Below, one piece after another: positions 39,228-39,834 of a stretch of DNA of 39,834 nucleotides. The stretch covers positions 38,375 through 78,208 of the forward strand of contig MU602709.1 in assembly GCA_025201865.1 (NCBI GenBank), written 5' to 3'. A program made the translations under genes and the position numbers. The stretch comes from Ramicandelaber brevisporus. Taxonomy: Eukaryota > Kickxellomycota > Ramicandelaberales > Ramicandelaberaceae. How positions within the stretch are numbered: the stretch's first letter is position 1; each line of letters starts with the position of its first letter. A model generated the notes under the pieces. It was not told where the DNA came from, searched no databases, and saw only the letters and a program-made list of their open reading frames with translations.

Positions 39228-39834
39228 CTACAGCTTGGAGCTTGGCGGGACCAGGCCCTCCGAGTTCGGCGTGATGACGTACATCTCCTCGATGTGCTTC
39301 TTGAACACGTCGCGCGCGACATTGCGCTTCAGCTTCAGCGTCGGCGTCAGGATTGCGTTCTCCGGCGTGAACGGCTCGGTCGTGAGGTGCACGTTGCGCG
39401 GCACCTCGTAGCCGTTGAGCCCGGCGCGGCGGCCCCACACGCCGAGGTCGCTGACGACGGCGTCGCGCACAAGCGGGTGCTGGCACAGCTGCGCAAAGCC
39501 CATGGCGTTCTGCGCCGAGCCCAGCACCGGCACCTTCTCGGCAACAAACGCGCGCAGCGCCTCCTCGTCCGGCACAATCACGCTGACCAGGAACGACTTG
39601 AGCGAGTCGCCGTACAGCAGCATCTGCGCAACCACCGGGTGCCCGACAAACACGTTCTCAACGCGCTCCAGCGCCACGTACTCGCCTTGCGACAGCTTGA
39701 CCAGGTTCTTGACGCGGTCGATGATGCGCAGCCGCCCGCGCTCGTCCCACAGCCCGACGTCGCCGGTGTGCAGCCAGCCGTCGTGGTCCAGCGCCTCGGC
39801 CGTCTTCTCGGGCTGCTTGTGGTAGCCGGCGAAG
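39228..39834 (-). CDS. Long-chain acyl-CoA synthetase, C-terminal part, peroxisomal (PTS1)
   Basis: The 5' part lies beyond the window; 201 residues are visible. They read FAGYHKQPEKTAEALDHDGW, then LHTGDVG, RLRIIDRVKNLVKLSQGEYVALERVEN and TPTLKLKRNVARDVFKKHIEEMY. These are the adenylate-forming enzyme signatures, with the hinge and the C-terminal lysine region of eukaryotic ACSL/FAA enzymes. The enzyme activates long-chain fatty acids with ATP and CoA. The final residues, PPSSKL, form a canonical type 1 peroxisomal targeting signal, so the product probably feeds beta-oxidation. Codons are overwhelmingly G/C-ending: 48 of the 60 bases at 39421-39480 are G or C. This differs sharply from the neighbours, and the change falls at the stop codon. 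Confidence 0.93.
   Translation of the reverse strand, partial: FAGYHKQPEKTAEALDHDGWLHTGDVGLWDERGRLRIIDRVKNLVKLSQGEYVALERVENVFVGHPVVAQMLLYGDSLKSFLVSVIVPDEEALRAFVAEKVPVLGSAQNAMGFAQLCQHPLVRDAVVSDLGVWGRRAGLNGYEVPRNVHLTTEPFTPENAILTPTLKLKRNVARDVFKKHIEEMYVITPNSEGLVPPSSKL

Overview
The window is eukaryotic nuclear DNA, almost certainly fungal. The genes are nearly all intronless and encode fungal or pan-eukaryotic housekeeping proteins: PRMT5, COG7, IMP3, PIG-U and an HTD2-type dehydratase. Three families point to fungi in particular: an NDT80/PhoG-type transcription factor, a DUF3712 (Tag1-like) membrane protein and a Q-rich homeodomain regulator. Few introns, many microsatellites and long pyrimidine-rich leaders would suit an early-diverging lineage such as Kickxellomycotina. 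That placement is a guess; the sequence does not prove it.

Layout. At 33-842 (-) is a HAD phosphatase. At 1169-8380 (-) is a giant 2403-residue DUF3712-type protein built from three homologous units of about 750 residues. From 8381 to 13772 lies 5.4 kb with no convincing gene, holding a CA microsatellite, an imperfect inverted repeat and the C/T-rich leader of the next gene. At 13773-16190 (+) is the homeodomain protein. From 16824 to 26364 is a compact block: HTD2 (+), IMP3 (-), COG7 (+), PRMT5 (-) and PIG-U (+), alternating in strand so that 3' ends converge within about 110-130 bp and two pairs share short divergent promoters (404 bp and 215 bp).

From 26365 to 29788 there is again no supported gene. 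This stretch carries a 106-bp tandem duplication and a 10-N scaffold gap (28201-28210) flanked by near-identical 449/448-bp copies, which looks like unmerged contig overlap. From 29789 to 35298 (+) is the NDT80-domain transcription factor. Its DNA-binding part is one long open frame, but its 5' exon structure is unclear: a Ser/Thr/Asn-rich first exon with a clean GTAAGT donor lies 1.9 kb upstream. At 35663-38272 (-) is a two-exon gene for an extreme Ala/Glu/Pro-rich, probably disordered protein with a short basic/aromatic tail. At 39228-39834 (-, running off the edge) is the C-terminal third of a long-chain acyl-CoA synthetase that ends in the peroxisomal signal SKL and is far richer in G+C than everything around it.

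The genes do not form one pathway; this is a typical mixed chromosomal segment. No transposase, CRISPR array, rRNA or tRNA gene was recognised, and there is no clear multi-gene novel system. The best candidates for undescribed biology are the triplicated DUF3712 protein, the Ala/Glu-rich protein and the unresolved 5' architecture of the NDT80-type gene.
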